This document shows, piece by piece, positions 43,442 through 52,180 of a stretch of 64,000 nt of DNA. Positions within the stretch are counted from its first letter, which is position 1, and each line of letters begins with the position of its first letter. The position numbers and the translations under genes were made by a program. The notes below the pieces were generated by a model, which was given only the letters and a program-made list of their open reading frames with translations, made no database searches and had not been told where the DNA came from. The DNA comes from Hymenobacter crusticola. GTDB lineage: Bacteria > Bacteroidota > Bacteroidia > Cytophagales > Hymenobacteraceae. The stretch is taken from the NCBI RefSeq assembly GCF_002154225.1, contig NZ_MTSE01000012.1, positions 103,573 through 167,572 on the forward strand, in the 5' to 3' direction.

Positions 43442-43588
43442 AGGGAGAATCGGCCGTAGCGTTAGGGAATAGCTAGATCTGCTATCCAATAACCAACTTT
43501 TTAAACGATAAAGAACAATCCTGCTGGGTGATGCGTGCCTACGTGCGGCAAGTTAGCAAGCTAGTTAACGCTTGCGGGCAGGCGGCGT

Positions 43589-44788
43589 TTACTCGCTGAG
43601 CAGGGTTTTCGGATCATACGCATCCCGCAATCCATTGCCGAGCAGATTGAAGCTCAACACCAGCAGGCTGATAGCAAGCCCTGGCAGCAGCGTAAGCCAC
43701 AAGCCGGCTTCCGTCCCGAGCAGCTGAAACCCTTCGTTGACCATCAGTCCCCAAGAGGGCGCGGGTGGCTGCACGCCGAGGCCTAGGAAGCTCAAGCCTG
43801 CTTCTAACAAAATGGCCGCCGCAAAGTTGCTGGTTGCAATTACGATGAGCGGGCCCGTCATGTTGGGCAATAAGTGCCGAACAATAAGCCGCGTTTGCGA
43901 TAAGCCAAGCACACGTCCAGCTTCAACAAAGGTCGCCGCACGCAAACTCAACATCTGCCCCCGTACCACACGCGCCACATCGACCCACATGGTGAGGCCC
44001 ACGGCCACGAAAGAAGTCCAGACGCCTTTGCTGTCCAGCGCCAGCGAAATGGCAATAACCAGCATGATGCCCGGAATGCTCCACACCACCGTCATCACCC
44101 CAAGCAGCAAGCTATCGACCCACCCACCCACGTAGCCCGCCAGTGCCCCCACGGCCATGCCTAGCACCACGGAAATCAGCACCGCCACTAGGCCAATTCC
44201 CAAGGAAATTCGAGTTCCTAACAGCAAACGGCTCAGCTCATCGCGGCCCGCTTTGTCGGTACCGAGCCAGTAGGTGCGCTTGCTGATGCGCTCCTCCGCA
44301 ATGGTGCGCATCAGCGCGGCCCGCGGTCCGGCATGGCCGACGAGCTGCGCCAACGCATACTTTCGGGGCTGATCAGCCAATGCGCTATGATTTCGATAAG
44401 GCGCCACCTCCACCGAATCGCCGCGAAACTGGTAGCTGCTAATGGGCAGCTCTTGGAAGCGCGACTCGCGGCCGCGCCACCAGATAACGAACGGGTTGTC
44501 GGCGGTGGCTGTGCGCGTGGAGTCGGCCAGCGGCAGCCGCAGGATTGTAGCCGTAAAGCCCGGCGCCTGCTTTTGCAGCTGCACTATGCCGTTGTTGGCT
44601 TCCGGCGAGTTATCGGGCAGAATCCAGTAGCCGGCTAGCGCGACTAGCGTACACAATACAATAAACGCCAGCCCGGCCATCGCGGGCCGGTTCTGCAGTA
44701 GCCGTTGCCGGATGTAATAGCTCGGCGGCCGGGCCGGCGGCAGCACGGGCGCGGCCGCCGGCCTAGGAGCAGAAACGACGGTGCTCAT
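43589..44788 (-). CDS. OppC-type ABC peptide permease
   Basis: 399 residues from the ATG at 44788. The OppC_N segment with the first helix (PAMAGLAFIVLCTLVALAGYWIL) is followed by an unusually large periplasmic insert (about 75-190), then five helices with the EAA loop EAGRVLGLSQTRLIVRHLLPN. SKRTYWLGTDKAGRDELSRLLLG is the classic OppC lead-in. No OppB, binding protein or ATPase gene lies nearby, so it must pair with products encoded elsewhere. The ATG is 2 bases after the stop of the small winged-helix-like gene. Confidence 0.9.
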   Translation of the reverse strand: MSTVVSAPRPAAAPVLPPARPPSYYIRQRLLQNRPAMAGLAFIVLCTLVALAGYWILPDNSPEANNGIVQLQKQAPGFTATILRLPLADSTRTATADNPFVIWWRGRESRFQELPISSYQFRGDSVEVAPYRNHSALADQPRKYALAQLVGHAGPRAALMRTIAEERISKRTYWLGTDKAGRDELSRLLLGTRISLGIGLVAVLISVVLGMAVGALAGYVGGWVDSLLLGVMTVVWSIPGIMLVIAISLALDSKGVWTSFVAVGLTMWVDVARVVRGQMLSLRAATFVEAGRVLGLSQTRLIVRHLLPNMTGPLIVIATSNFAAAILLEAGLSFLGLGVQPPAPSWGLMVNEGFQLLGTEAGLWLTLLPGLAISLLVLSFNLLGNGLRDAYDPKTLLSE

Positions 44789-44790
44789 AG

Positions 44791-45048
44791 CTAGCGAGAG
44801 TTGTGCTCTAGCAAGCCGGCCTTCGTTGCCAAAAAGTAGCAGTCGCGGACGATGGCACCGAAAGAGGTCGATTCGTACGCTTGCTCGGTATCCGGATCGG
44901 GGTAGAAGCACTTCACATAGCCTTGCTCTAGCAGCTCGCGCAGATGCTGTTCTAAAGCGGTTGGTGAGAGCTTGGTACGCTGAACTAGGTCACGAAACGG
45001 AGTGACAAAGTATAATTCATCAAGAATATCGAATTCGGGGTCGGTCAC
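44791..45048 (-). CDS. Small winged-helix-like protein of unknown function
   Basis: 85 residues with a GTG start. The sequence FDILDELYFVTPFRDLVQRTKLSPTALEQHLRELLEQGYVKCF (split here by function: helix-turn-helix then wing) looks like a winged-helix fold. The C-terminal part, ATKAGLLEHNSR, fits a wing and last helix. It is coupled to the oppC gene (stop and next ATG 2 bases apart). It may be a small regulator or a protein-interaction module. Confidence 0.65.
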   Translation of the reverse strand: MTDPEFDILDELYFVTPFRDLVQRTKLSPTALEQHLRELLEQGYVKCFYPDPDTEQAYESTSFGAIVRDCYFLATKAGLLEHNSR

Positions 45049-45127
45049 GGTGGTAGGTAGTCGGCGGAACTAGACAAATGTAGCGCGGGGCGGCGGGATT
45101 TACGAACAGGAGCGTCGCAGGCAACCG

Positions 45128-45664
45128 TTAGTAAGCGATAACGCCAGTCGTAGCAACGGAGACAGACGTGCGGCTTTCCACTTCCAGATACTTCAGGATG
45201 TTTTTGATTTCTGCATCTGAAAGCTGAAAGCTAGGCATTTGTTGCTGTTGGTATTGATTGAACAGCTTTACGGCGTATTCATCACCGCTGGCTACCACTT
45301 TGCTGGAGTTCTTTACCCACGGAACAAGCCAGGCGACGGGACGACGCTTGGTGATATCGTGCAGAGCAGGCCCTACTACTACGTCGTTTACCGCGTGGCA
45401 TTGGGCGCAGTTGCCTTTGAATAGTGCGTTTCCGGCCGTTACCGCAGCTAGGTCTTCTTGCGATAAGGTATCCGACACCGCAACCACGTGAGCTTGCTGA
45501 GACAGCGAGTCGTTTGCCATTGCCGTGGTATCGAGTACTACCGCCTCACTAAACGGGGTTTCCTGCGTGTCGAGCAACCCCGTACCCGCCAGCACCACCA
45601 CCCCTACTAAACAGACCAGTAATACAAGCAAAAAGGACAGCATTCCGAGGGCAAATTTTGACAT
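45128..45664 (-). CDS. Membrane-anchored c-type cytochrome
   Basis: 178 residues. One N-terminal helix (about 5-28) anchors the protein. The haem motif is CAQCH (Cys86, Cys89, His90) and the axial Met143 is in QQQMPSFQ. An acidic linker separates anchor and haem domain. It is a periplasm-facing electron carrier of the class I type, possibly a donor to an oxidase. The neighbours are not respiratory. Confidence 0.9.
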   Translation of the reverse strand: MSKFALGMLSFLLVLLVCLVGVVVLAGTGLLDTQETPFSEAVVLDTTAMANDSLSQQAHVVAVSDTLSQEDLAAVTAGNALFKGNCAQCHAVNDVVVGPALHDITKRRPVAWLVPWVKNSSKVVASGDEYAVKLFNQYQQQQMPSFQLSDAEIKNILKYLEVESRTSVSVATTGVIAY

Positions 45665-45744
45665 AGCAGTAGGAGGTTTGGGTGTGTGGGCTGATACCAG
45701 AAAAGTACCAACCGCCCATCACAAGCTCAACGATCTGCACGAAT

Positions 45745-46911
45745 TTATTTTACCCTTCTTCCCTTCCACTCGTAGCCCCCACGCAACCCTAATAGCCCAG
45801 TCGCCAACGCGTATGGCGCGTAGGCTAGCTGCAACACGGGCAGCCAGCGCAGCCACGGCTGTCGCCGGAAGAATCCTAGTACGGGCAGCAGAAACCATAC
45901 GTCGGCACCTAGCTTCACACCCCACGCCGCTAGGACAAGCGGCCAACCGTGCGGTAACCAAAACAAGCTAACCAGCCCCGCAAACAGCCCGACATTAGCC
46001 AGTAGTACCAGCACAGCTAAGCGGCGCGGCGCAGCTTGCTCGTAGTGTTGCCACTTGCTGGCCCAGCGCACCCGCTGCCTAAGCAACGCCCGGAGCGTAG
46101 GCTGGGCACTCGTGCGCACAATGGCCGCAGCTTCTTTCAAGAAGTGAATCCCGGTCGGATACGCCGCGTGCAGCTTGTGCAGCAGAAACTCATCATCGCC
46201 GCTGGGCACGTGGGCATTGCCAGCAAAGCCGTGCACGGTGTAGAAGGCCGCTCGGCGGTAGCTCAGGTTGGCGCCGTTGCACATGGTGGGCCGACCTAGC
46301 CCGATACCAGCTGCCCCAACCCCGACCAGCGCCGCCAGCTCGACGCCTTGTAGTGCCGCCAGCATCCCCTGCCCAGTGAGCAGCACCGGCCCGCTGGCAA
46401 ACTGCGCCGTATGGTCGGCTGCTACGGCGGCATGCGCTTCCAGCCACCCCGGCGCAACCCGGCAATCGGCGTCGGTGAGGACTACCCAGGGCGCCCGGGC
46501 AGCCGCCACGGCGGCTTGTACGGCCGCTTTTTTGCCGGTTGGTTGTTGCGGCAAACTAGCTAGCTGCACCAAGCGAAGAGCAAAAGGGCTAGCCAACGCA
46601 GCTTGTTGTACGATAGCTGGCGTAGCGTCCGTAGAATGGTCGTCTACAATGATCACCTCCGCGCTGCCTCCATCCATTAGGTAGGTTTGCTGACTTAGGT
46701 CGGCGAGCAGGCACGGCAGGTTGGCGGCCTCGTTGCGGGCGGCAACAATCACGGTCAGCGCAAAGCCATCCGACTTATGCACCTGCCTTGCCGGGGCTGG
46801 CTGTAGCGCCGGGAGCTGTTGCCAGGCCCGGCAGAACCGCACCATGGCAGCTGCATACACCGCCGCCGGCCCTAGCACTGCGGCACCCAAAAGTGCAAGT
46901 GCCACGCTCAT
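45745..46911 (-). CDS. Membrane glycosyltransferase family 2
   Basis: 388 residues from the ATG at 46911. One N-terminal helix is followed by a GT2 domain: TVIVAARNEAANLP, VIIVDDHSTDATP, LTDADCRVA (metal Asp), GDDEFLLHKL and RQRVRWASKW (QxxRW motif). Three C-terminal helices follow. It should transfer a sugar from a nucleotide donor at the cytoplasmic face. Its ATG overlaps the stop of the flippase-like gene (ATGA), so the two are translated together and probably work on one lipid-linked substrate. Confidence 0.9.
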   Translation of the reverse strand: MSVALALLGAAVLGPAAVYAAAMVRFCRAWQQLPALQPAPARQVHKSDGFALTVIVAARNEAANLPCLLADLSQQTYLMDGGSAEVIIVDDHSTDATPAIVQQAALASPFALRLVQLASLPQQPTGKKAAVQAAVAAARAPWVVLTDADCRVAPGWLEAHAAVAADHTAQFASGPVLLTGQGMLAALQGVELAALVGVGAAGIGLGRPTMCNGANLSYRRAAFYTVHGFAGNAHVPSGDDEFLLHKLHAAYPTGIHFLKEAAAIVRTSAQPTLRALLRQRVRWASKWQHYEQAAPRRLAVLVLLANVGLFAGLVSLFWLPHGWPLVLAAWGVKLGADVWFLLPVLGFFRRQPWLRWLPVLQLAYAPYALATGLLGLRGGYEWKGRRVK

Positions 46912-47912
46912 GCTACCATGCGTGGCTTCGCCGCTTTTTTCTTGCGAAATATTTTTAAACGCAAAACAAACAGCAACCCCGCTGCACTTGGCAGCGCAAT
47001 ATTCAGCACCCACAAGCTTAAGCTAGCACTCAACACAGGCAGCGCCGATTGTCCAAGTAAGCCAAATAAGTGCGTAGCCGACAGTTCTCGCACACCTACG
47101 TCGGCCAAAGCATTGAGTGAGGGCACCAACGATTTCAGCAAAAAGGTGCCAGCAATAGCCGCGGCGCCCGGTCCAACCGGTGCCTGTGCTCCATAAGCGA
47201 GCAGCAACAGCCCAAACTGCCCCCCGAATACCGCGTAGCGCAACGCCGACAACAGCAGCACCGCGTGCAGCGCCCGCGCCGAATACGTCGGCATCACGGC
47301 TAGGTAAGACCGGAAACGGCGCAGAGGCCGCACCAACGTCAGAACGGCGAGCAGCAGCTGGCTCCGGTAGAGCGGCAACAACACGGCCGCGTTGAGCGCC
47401 AGCGCGGCCACCGTCACACCTAGCCCCGAAGCCGGGTAACCCCGCAAGTAAAAGGTCAGCAAGAAGTACAGCAACCCCCAAGAGCCCGCCAGTACCGTTA
47501 CGACCAGTTGGCAGTAGCGCCCCAAGAAAACGGCACCTAGGGCATCAAGCCGACGACTTTTCAGCTCGATAATACGCCCGGCATAATCACCCACGCGGTT
47601 GGGGGTTATAAACCCAAGGGTTAGCCCAACGAGCACGGCCCGAAAGCTCCGCTGAAACGAAACCGGCTCTAGGTGCCGCGCCAGACGCCACCACTTCCAC
47701 GCCTCCAGGCCCCAGTTGACGGGCACCAGCGCCAAGGCCAGCAGCACGGGGCCACGACCCGCGCCGCTCAGGGCAGAGGCCAACAGCGCCCGCCAAGCGG
47801 CGGCCGTATCGGGGGCGGCAAACACGGAGTGGTAGAGCAGCCCGAGCGTGAGCCCCGTCACGAGCAGCTTGCCCGCCACCACAAGCAGCCGCCGGCGCGA
47901 GGTCAGTTCCAA
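46908..47912 (-). CDS. Flippase-like membrane protein of the LPG-synthase-TM / YbhN family
   Basis: About 334 residues with eight or so helices. The family segments GLTLGFITPNRVGDYAGRIIELK and LLKSLVPSLNALADVGVREL are clear. The start is uncertain: the frame is open back into ruvC, but a TTG at 47912 (RNLELTSRRR follows) gives the best N-terminus and leaves about 24 bases between the two divergent starts. The family includes proteins that move lipid-linked molecules across the membrane. It is coupled to the GT2 gene. Confidence 0.8.
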   Translation of the reverse strand: MELTSRRRLLVVAGKLLVTGLTLGLLYHSVFAAPDTAAAWRALLASALSGAGRGPVLLALALVPVNWGLEAWKWWRLARHLEPVSFQRSFRAVLVGLTLGFITPNRVGDYAGRIIELKSRRLDALGAVFLGRYCQLVVTVLAGSWGLLYFLLTFYLRGYPASGLGVTVAALALNAAVLLPLYRSQLLLAVLTLVRPLRRFRSYLAVMPTYSARALHAVLLLSALRYAVFGGQFGLLLLAYGAQAPVGPGAAAIAGTFLLKSLVPSLNALADVGVRELSATHLFGLLGQSALPVLSASLSLWVLNIALPSAAGLLFVLRLKIFRKKKAAKPRMVA

Positions 47913-47922
47913 GTTTCGTGTG

Positions 47923-47930
47923 TAGATTTG
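47923..47930 (+). promoter_or_regulatory. Candidate -7 element of ruvC
   Basis: TAGATTTG matches TAnnTTTG exactly, and ends 6 bases before the ATG at 47937. If real, the transcript would be nearly leaderless, or translation starts at the ATG at 47982. No clear TTG is seen at the right -33 distance. Confidence 0.35.
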
Positions 47931-47936
47931 TAGTAA

Positions 47937-48557
47937 ATGGCTGTTTATCCCGCGTCTCCGCTTGACCTTCCAAAACTCATTATGGGTGTCGACCCCGGCA
48001 CTCAAATAATGGGCTACGCCATTATCGAGGTCACCGGCTCCAAGGTCGAAGTGCTGCGCTACGACGTGATTAACATGAAGGCGCTGGGCACAAATCACGC
48101 CGTAAAGCTAAAGAAGATCTTCGATCGGATGATTGAGCTAATCGAGGAGTTTCTGCCCGATGAGCTCGCCATCGAAGCGCCTTTCTACGGTACTAACGTG
48201 CAGAGTATGCTCAAGCTAGGTCGGGCGCAGGGGGTGGCCATTGCGGCTTGCCTTTCCCGCCAGATTCCGTACGTAGAATACGCCCCCACCAAAGTAAAGC
48301 AATCCGTAACAGGCTCGGGGTCTGCTAGTAAAGAGCAGGTTGCACACATGCTACGCCAGACGCTGAAGCTGCCGCCGCTCGAAGAAGCACCCAAGTTTCT
48401 GGATGCTACCGATGCCCTAGCCGTTGCCCTGTGTCACCACTATCAGAAAGGCAACAACCTCAAGGCCGGCGGTAAGAGTTGGGGCAAGTTTCTGGCCGAC
48501 AACCCCGAACGCCTGGCCAGCGCCACCACTGCCAAAAAGCCGACAAAGGCAAAATAA
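47937..48557 (+). CDS. ruvC: Crossover junction endodeoxyribonuclease RuvC
   Basis: 206 residues. Catalytic acidic residues are Asp19 (MGVDPGTQIMGYAI), Glu80 (LAIEAPFYG) and the C-terminal pair Asp156/Asp159 (LDATDALAVALCHHY). YGTNVQSMLKLGRAQGVAI and APTKVKQSVTGSGSASKEQV are RuvC family signatures. It resolves Holliday junctions with RuvAB. A Lys/Ala tail follows residue 195. Start at 47937 is kept because other Bacteroidota members have a short lead before the first strand; 47982 is possible. Confidence 0.95.
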   Translation: MAVYPASPLDLPKLIMGVDPGTQIMGYAIIEVTGSKVEVLRYDVINMKALGTNHAVKLKKIFDRMIELIEEFLPDELAIEAPFYGTNVQSMLKLGRAQGVAIAACLSRQIPYVEYAPTKVKQSVTGSGSASKEQVAHMLRQTLKLPPLEEAPKFLDATDALAVALCHHYQKGNNLKAGGKSWGKFLADNPERLASATTAKKPTKAK

Positions 48558-48648
48558 TCTAAAAGCTAGGTTCTCCCAGCCATTGCATTGACCACTTGAG
48601 CACGCAAAGTGCAAAACTGGTTGGACTATTGCGTGGTAGCCGTTTCAC

Positions 48649-48671
48649 CGACTTACAGTTTTTGTAAGTCG
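48649..48671 (+). repeat. Short hairpin upstream of the KTSC gene
   Basis: CGACTTACA and its complement TGTAAGTCG around a 5-base T-rich loop, 13 bases before the ATG at 48685. It could end ruvC transcription or modulate translation of the next gene. Confidence 0.5.
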
Positions 48672-48684
48672 AACCTAGCTTTTT

Positions 48685-48900
48685 ATGAAACGCCAACTCG
48701 TCCGTTCTACCTCCCTCAAAGCTGTTGGCTACGATGCCACGGCCCAATTACTAGAAATCGAATACCGCAACGGCCGCCTGATCCGCTATGTGGGCGTTGC
48801 GGAGCCCGTGTACCAAGCGTTAGTAGCGCTGCCTGGCAAGGCGCTTTTCGTGGAGCAAGTACTGGAAAAGAACAACTACGAACGCGAGCAAGTGCGGTAA
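48685..48900 (+). CDS. KTSC-domain protein
   Basis: 71 residues, all of it one KTSC domain: STSLKAVGYDATAQLLEIEY, GRLIRYVGVAEPVYQALVA, FVEQVLEKNNYER. The family takes its name from a conserved K-T-S-C-type motif; here it is NYEREQ at the end. Function is unknown, though lysyl-tRNA-synthetase-linked members exist. It is small but its fold pattern is clear. Confidence 0.8.
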   Translation: MKRQLVRSTSLKAVGYDATAQLLEIEYRNGRLIRYVGVAEPVYQALVALPGKALFVEQVLEKNNYEREQVR

Positions 48901-48970
48901 TGCAGGGAGTATTACTGCACTTCAAAAATTCCTCTATCGACTTGCAACTTTCTGCCGATTAGCGGGCTCT

Positions 48971-49020
48971 GAGGTAGAGACGCGTTGTGTGTAGCACCCT
49001 ACGCAGCGCGTCTTTATCTC
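48971..49020. terminator. Hairpin after the KTSC gene
   Basis: GAGGTAGAGACGCG pairs with CGCGTCTTTATCTC (14 bp, two G-T type or mismatched pairs) over a 22-base loop. It ends 24 bases before the LVIVD lipoprotein gene. Confidence 0.6.
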
Positions 49021-49044
49021 CCTCCACCTTATGCTAGTTGTCCT

Positions 49045-50358
49045 ATGAAAAGAGTCGTTACGTATCTGTTTGGTTGGGCTTTGCTGCTGGGCATGACGGC
49101 CTGTGCCGAGTCGGACGAATCCGAGCCCAACCCTAGCCCCAGCTTTGTCCGGAGCTCTTACTACGGGGAGTATAGCTACTGCCCATCGCTGGTATCGCGC
49201 ACGACATTAGAACAATCAGTTGCTTCGATACCAGCCCGTGCGATGCACAACACGGGTAAGATCTATCTGCTGGGCAACTATTTATTTATCAATGAGCGCT
49301 ACGAGGGGATTCACGTTATTGATAATCAGGACCCCAAACACCCAAGAGCTATTAGCTTCTTGCGTATTCCCGGTAACATCGATATGGCGGTCAAGGGCAA
49401 TTTGCTCTACGCCGACAACGGGCCTGACTTAGTTACCATCGACATTAGCAACCCGCAGGACGTGCGCCTGGCAAGCCGCGTGCGCAATGCATTTCCGGAG
49501 CTGCCCATGCCCGCGGACTATTACCTCAATTCAGCTTGCGCAGAGTACAACCGCCCGGCGAATACGATTGTTGTAGGCTGGCAGAAAATCAAAAACAACG
49601 CCTCAACGGCGAGTTCTGGCCCAATCTGGTTATTCGATTCCAGAAACATCTTCACCTTAAATTCAGCCTCTGGCGCAGCTTATAATTCGGCGCCCAACCC
49701 AACAGGTAAAGGCGGTTCGATGGCGCGTTTTGCGGTGCTAGGCCAGAGTCTCTATACCGTCGACAACAACAGCCTGCGCCTGTTTGACTTGACCGACCCC
49801 GCTCACCCGGCTGCCGGAGTAAAAATCCCGTTGTCGTTTGGCGTTGAAACGATCTACCCCAAAGATCACTATCTGTTCCTAGGTAGCCAGCGTGGCATGT
49901 ACATCTTCGATGTTGCCACGCCCCAGGCGCCCAAGCAACTCTCATACATTCAGCACTTCATGAGCTGTGACCCGGTAGTAGTCGACGACCGCTACGCTTA
50001 CGTGACGCTACGAAGCGGGCGGGCCTGCGGCGGGGCCACCATCAACGAGCTGCAAGTAATTGATCTTGCCAACCTAAGCCAACCGCGTATCGCCCGCACC
50101 TACCCCATGACGGGCCCGCAAGGTCTCGGCGTCGACAACAACCTGCTATTTGTATGCGACTCCGACGGGTTGAAAATCTTTGATACTAGCCAGTCTCCCA
50201 TGCTCACTCAGAAGCAGCAGTTTTCAGTCAACGTCGTGGATGTAATTCCAAACCAAGGGGTTCTGATGGCGATTGGCGCCGATGGCTTGTACCAATACAG
50301 CTATACCGGCACCGAGCTTAAGCAACTGAGCAAGCTATCTATCTCACGCGCCGACTAA
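49045..50358 (+). CDS. LVIVD-repeat lipoprotein (beta-propeller)
   Basis: 437 residues from the ATG at 49045. The lipobox is GMTAC. After a Ser/Pro linker come LVIVD-type blades: YEGIHVIDNQDPKHPRAISFL, DLVTIDISNPQDVRLASRV, SLRLFDLTDPAHPA, GMYIFDVATPQAPKQLS, ELQVIDLANLSQPRIA, GLKIFDTSQSP. The result is a six- to seven-bladed propeller on the cell surface or in the periplasm. The next gene, for a predicted barrel, starts within the stop codon (TAATG). Confidence 0.85.
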   Translation: MKRVVTYLFGWALLLGMTACAESDESEPNPSPSFVRSSYYGEYSYCPSLVSRTTLEQSVASIPARAMHNTGKIYLLGNYLFINERYEGIHVIDNQDPKHPRAISFLRIPGNIDMAVKGNLLYADNGPDLVTIDISNPQDVRLASRVRNAFPELPMPADYYLNSACAEYNRPANTIVVGWQKIKNNASTASSGPIWLFDSRNIFTLNSASGAAYNSAPNPTGKGGSMARFAVLGQSLYTVDNNSLRLFDLTDPAHPAAGVKIPLSFGVETIYPKDHYLFLGSQRGMYIFDVATPQAPKQLSYIQHFMSCDPVVVDDRYAYVTLRSGRACGGATINELQVIDLANLSQPRIARTYPMTGPQGLGVDNNLLFVCDSDGLKIFDTSQSPMLTQKQQFSVNVVDVIPNQGVLMAIGADGLYQYSYTGTELKQLSKLSISRAD

Positions 50359-51086
50359 TGAGTAGCAGCCAACGAAAGGCTTCGGCACGCCGGGGCGCGC
50401 GGCTGTTGCCTTTATTGCTAGGCGTAAGCTGGCTGGCCAAAAGCCAAAGCCTAGTTCCTAGCAACTCTCTGGTTATCAAAGTAGTGCCGCAACATCTAGT
50501 GATGAGCGGCTACTGGGTGGAAGTTGAGCAACGCCGCAACCAGCATCCACGGCAAAGCTTCACGCTCACGCCTCAGCTGTACCTAGGGCCTCTTGGCCAC
50601 CCCGATAGGCCGCGCTACTATGCTGTTACCTATTGGCCCTCAATAGAAGCGCCGCGGGAAAACGAAAAAGTACGCGGATTTGGCTTGCAAGGTCAGCACC
50701 GTTTTTACCTAAACCCTTCTCAGAAAGCGTCTTACCCCTCGGGTCTGTACGTGAGTTATGGGCCTCACCTTCAGATTTTTCAAATCGTTTATGACAAGCG
50801 GGAGTGGCACGAAGTACAGAAGCCTAACGGCCTCACGTACCAAGAATACGTATTAAAAAAGCACAGCGCGACTATCAGCCGCTACGGGGCAAGCGTGCAA
50901 GTGGGCTATCAAGCCCCTTTAGTACCGGGGCGTGTCTCCCTGGATTTCTACGCGGGGGTGGGGCTACGCCAGAGCAATAGCCACGACTCCAAGACGGATA
51001 GCCAGTACCGCACCGGCCGCTCCGATTATGCTCACCGGGGCTGGTATTTTCCAGGTGGCGTGAAGGTTGGGGTCGCCTTGCGCTAA
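50358..51086 (+). CDS. Predicted outer-membrane protein coupled to the LVIVD lipoprotein
   Basis: 242 residues. A leader (about residues 13-32, LLPLLLGVSWLAKSQS) is followed by alternating strands with aromatic girdles (SFTLTPQLYLGPLG, GLYVSYGPHLQIFQIVY, GASVQVGYQAPLV, RVSLDFYAGVGLRQSNS, GWYFPGGVKVGVALR). The chain ends on a strand, as barrel proteins do. No family is recognised. Overlap with the LVIVD gene stop implies translational coupling, so barrel and propeller may form one surface complex. Confidence 0.75.
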   Translation: MSSSQRKASARRGARLLPLLLGVSWLAKSQSLVPSNSLVIKVVPQHLVMSGYWVEVEQRRNQHPRQSFTLTPQLYLGPLGHPDRPRYYAVTYWPSIEAPRENEKVRGFGLQGQHRFYLNPSQKASYPSGLYVSYGPHLQIFQIVYDKREWHEVQKPNGLTYQEYVLKKHSATISRYGASVQVGYQAPLVPGRVSLDFYAGVGLRQSNSHDSKTDSQYRTGRSDYAHRGWYFPGGVKVGVALR

Positions 51087-51098
51087 CCTTGGTCGCAG

Positions 51099-51135
51099 AA
51101 AAGCTAGCCTCTCCCGTGGGAGAGGCTAGCTTTTT
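51099..51135. terminator. Bidirectional terminator hairpin
   Basis: AAAAGCTAGCCTCTCCC and complement with a tiny loop, T-run on the plus side and A's on the other. It lies between the barrel gene and the convergent phzF-like gene. Confidence 0.8.
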
Positions 51136-51140
51136 ATTTG

Positions 51141-51935
51141 CTAATCATTTAACTCGATTTCTCCTTTCAAGTACGTCACGGCGTGGCCACTGATCAGTAC
51201 CCGGTCGCCGCGCAGCTCGCACCACAGGTCGCCGCCACGGGACGACACCTGCCGGGCGAAGAGTTCTGTTTTGCCGAGCCGCTCGGCCCAATACGGAATG
51301 AGGGTAGTATGCGCAGAACCCGTCACTGGGTCTTCGGGCACACCTACGCGCGGCCCGAAAAAGCGCGATACAAAATCTACCCCGTTGCTGCCGGGCGCCG
51401 TCACAATCACGGCTCGGTATTCTACCTTCACCAAGTGCAGCTGGTTGGGTTGGATAGCGCGCACTTCTTCTTCGGTGTTAAACACGGCTACCAAATCGGG
51501 CCCAGCCAATAGGGAAACGGGGATAGCACCTAGGCCATCGAGCAAGCCTTCGGGATGCTCCGTGAGCGGCTTCGGGGGGCGGCTTGGGAAGTTCAACGTC
51601 AGGCGGCCATCGGCCTGCCGCACACGCAAGGGGCCACTTTTCGAGTGAAATACAATCTCTTCGCCCTTAAAATTGAGGTGCCGCAACAGCACGTGCGCCG
51701 ATGCCAGTGTGGCATGTCCGCACAGCTCGACCTCAACGGCGGGCGTAAACCACCGCAAGTCGTACTCGTTGCCCCCGCGGGGCACGAAAAAGGCTGTTTC
51801 GGCAAGGTTGTTTTCGGCGGCAATGGCCTGCATCGTTTCGGCGGGCAGCCACTCGGTGAGGGGGCACACCGCCGCCGGATTACCGGCAAAAACCCGGTCG
51901 GTGAAGGCATCTACTTGATAGAGTGGAAGAAACAT
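51141..51935 (-). CDS. PhzF-family isomerase/epimerase-like protein
   Basis: 264 residues. Family motifs are QVDAFTDRVFAGNPAAVCPL, NNLAETAFFV (catalytic Glu), CGHATLASAHVLL and GVPEDPVTGSAHTTL. PhzF isomerises trans-2,3-dihydro-3-hydroxyanthranilate in phenazine synthesis, but most relatives, like this one, stand alone and have other or unknown substrates. No phenazine genes are seen here. Confidence 0.9.
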   Translation of the reverse strand: MFLPLYQVDAFTDRVFAGNPAAVCPLTEWLPAETMQAIAAENNLAETAFFVPRGGNEYDLRWFTPAVEVELCGHATLASAHVLLRHLNFKGEEIVFHSKSGPLRVRQADGRLTLNFPSRPPKPLTEHPEGLLDGLGAIPVSLLAGPDLVAVFNTEEEVRAIQPNQLHLVKVEYRAVIVTAPGSNGVDFVSRFFGPRVGVPEDPVTGSAHTTLIPYWAERLGKTELFARQVSSRGGDLWCELRGDRVLISGHAVTYLKGEIELND

Positions 51936-52180
51936 AAACTAAGATTAGTAGGGTGGAAAACGTGACGATACAGCACCGGTTGGCACATACCTAGGGGATA
52001 GGAGCATCGGCCGGGCGCCTGGCCGAAAGTACGGACGGCATTACAAAAGGCATTCTGCTTATATTCGTCGCGAAGCGAAATAATTATTTGCGGCCCGGCG
52101 CAACCCCTTCCAGCGTAGCTTGGTCATGGGTGCGGAAGGCTTTTGCTCCTAACTCCTACTTCCGTCGCTTCCGTTGCCTG

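Noticed and set aside
51555..51965. Plus-strand frame of 136 codons inside the phzF-like gene
   Set aside because: It is a shadow of a gene with clear PhzF motifs on the minus strand.
52088..52180. Longer N-terminus for the ECF sigma factor
   Set aside because: It needs a non-ATG start and adds 31 residues that do not resemble region 1 or 2 of ECF factors.
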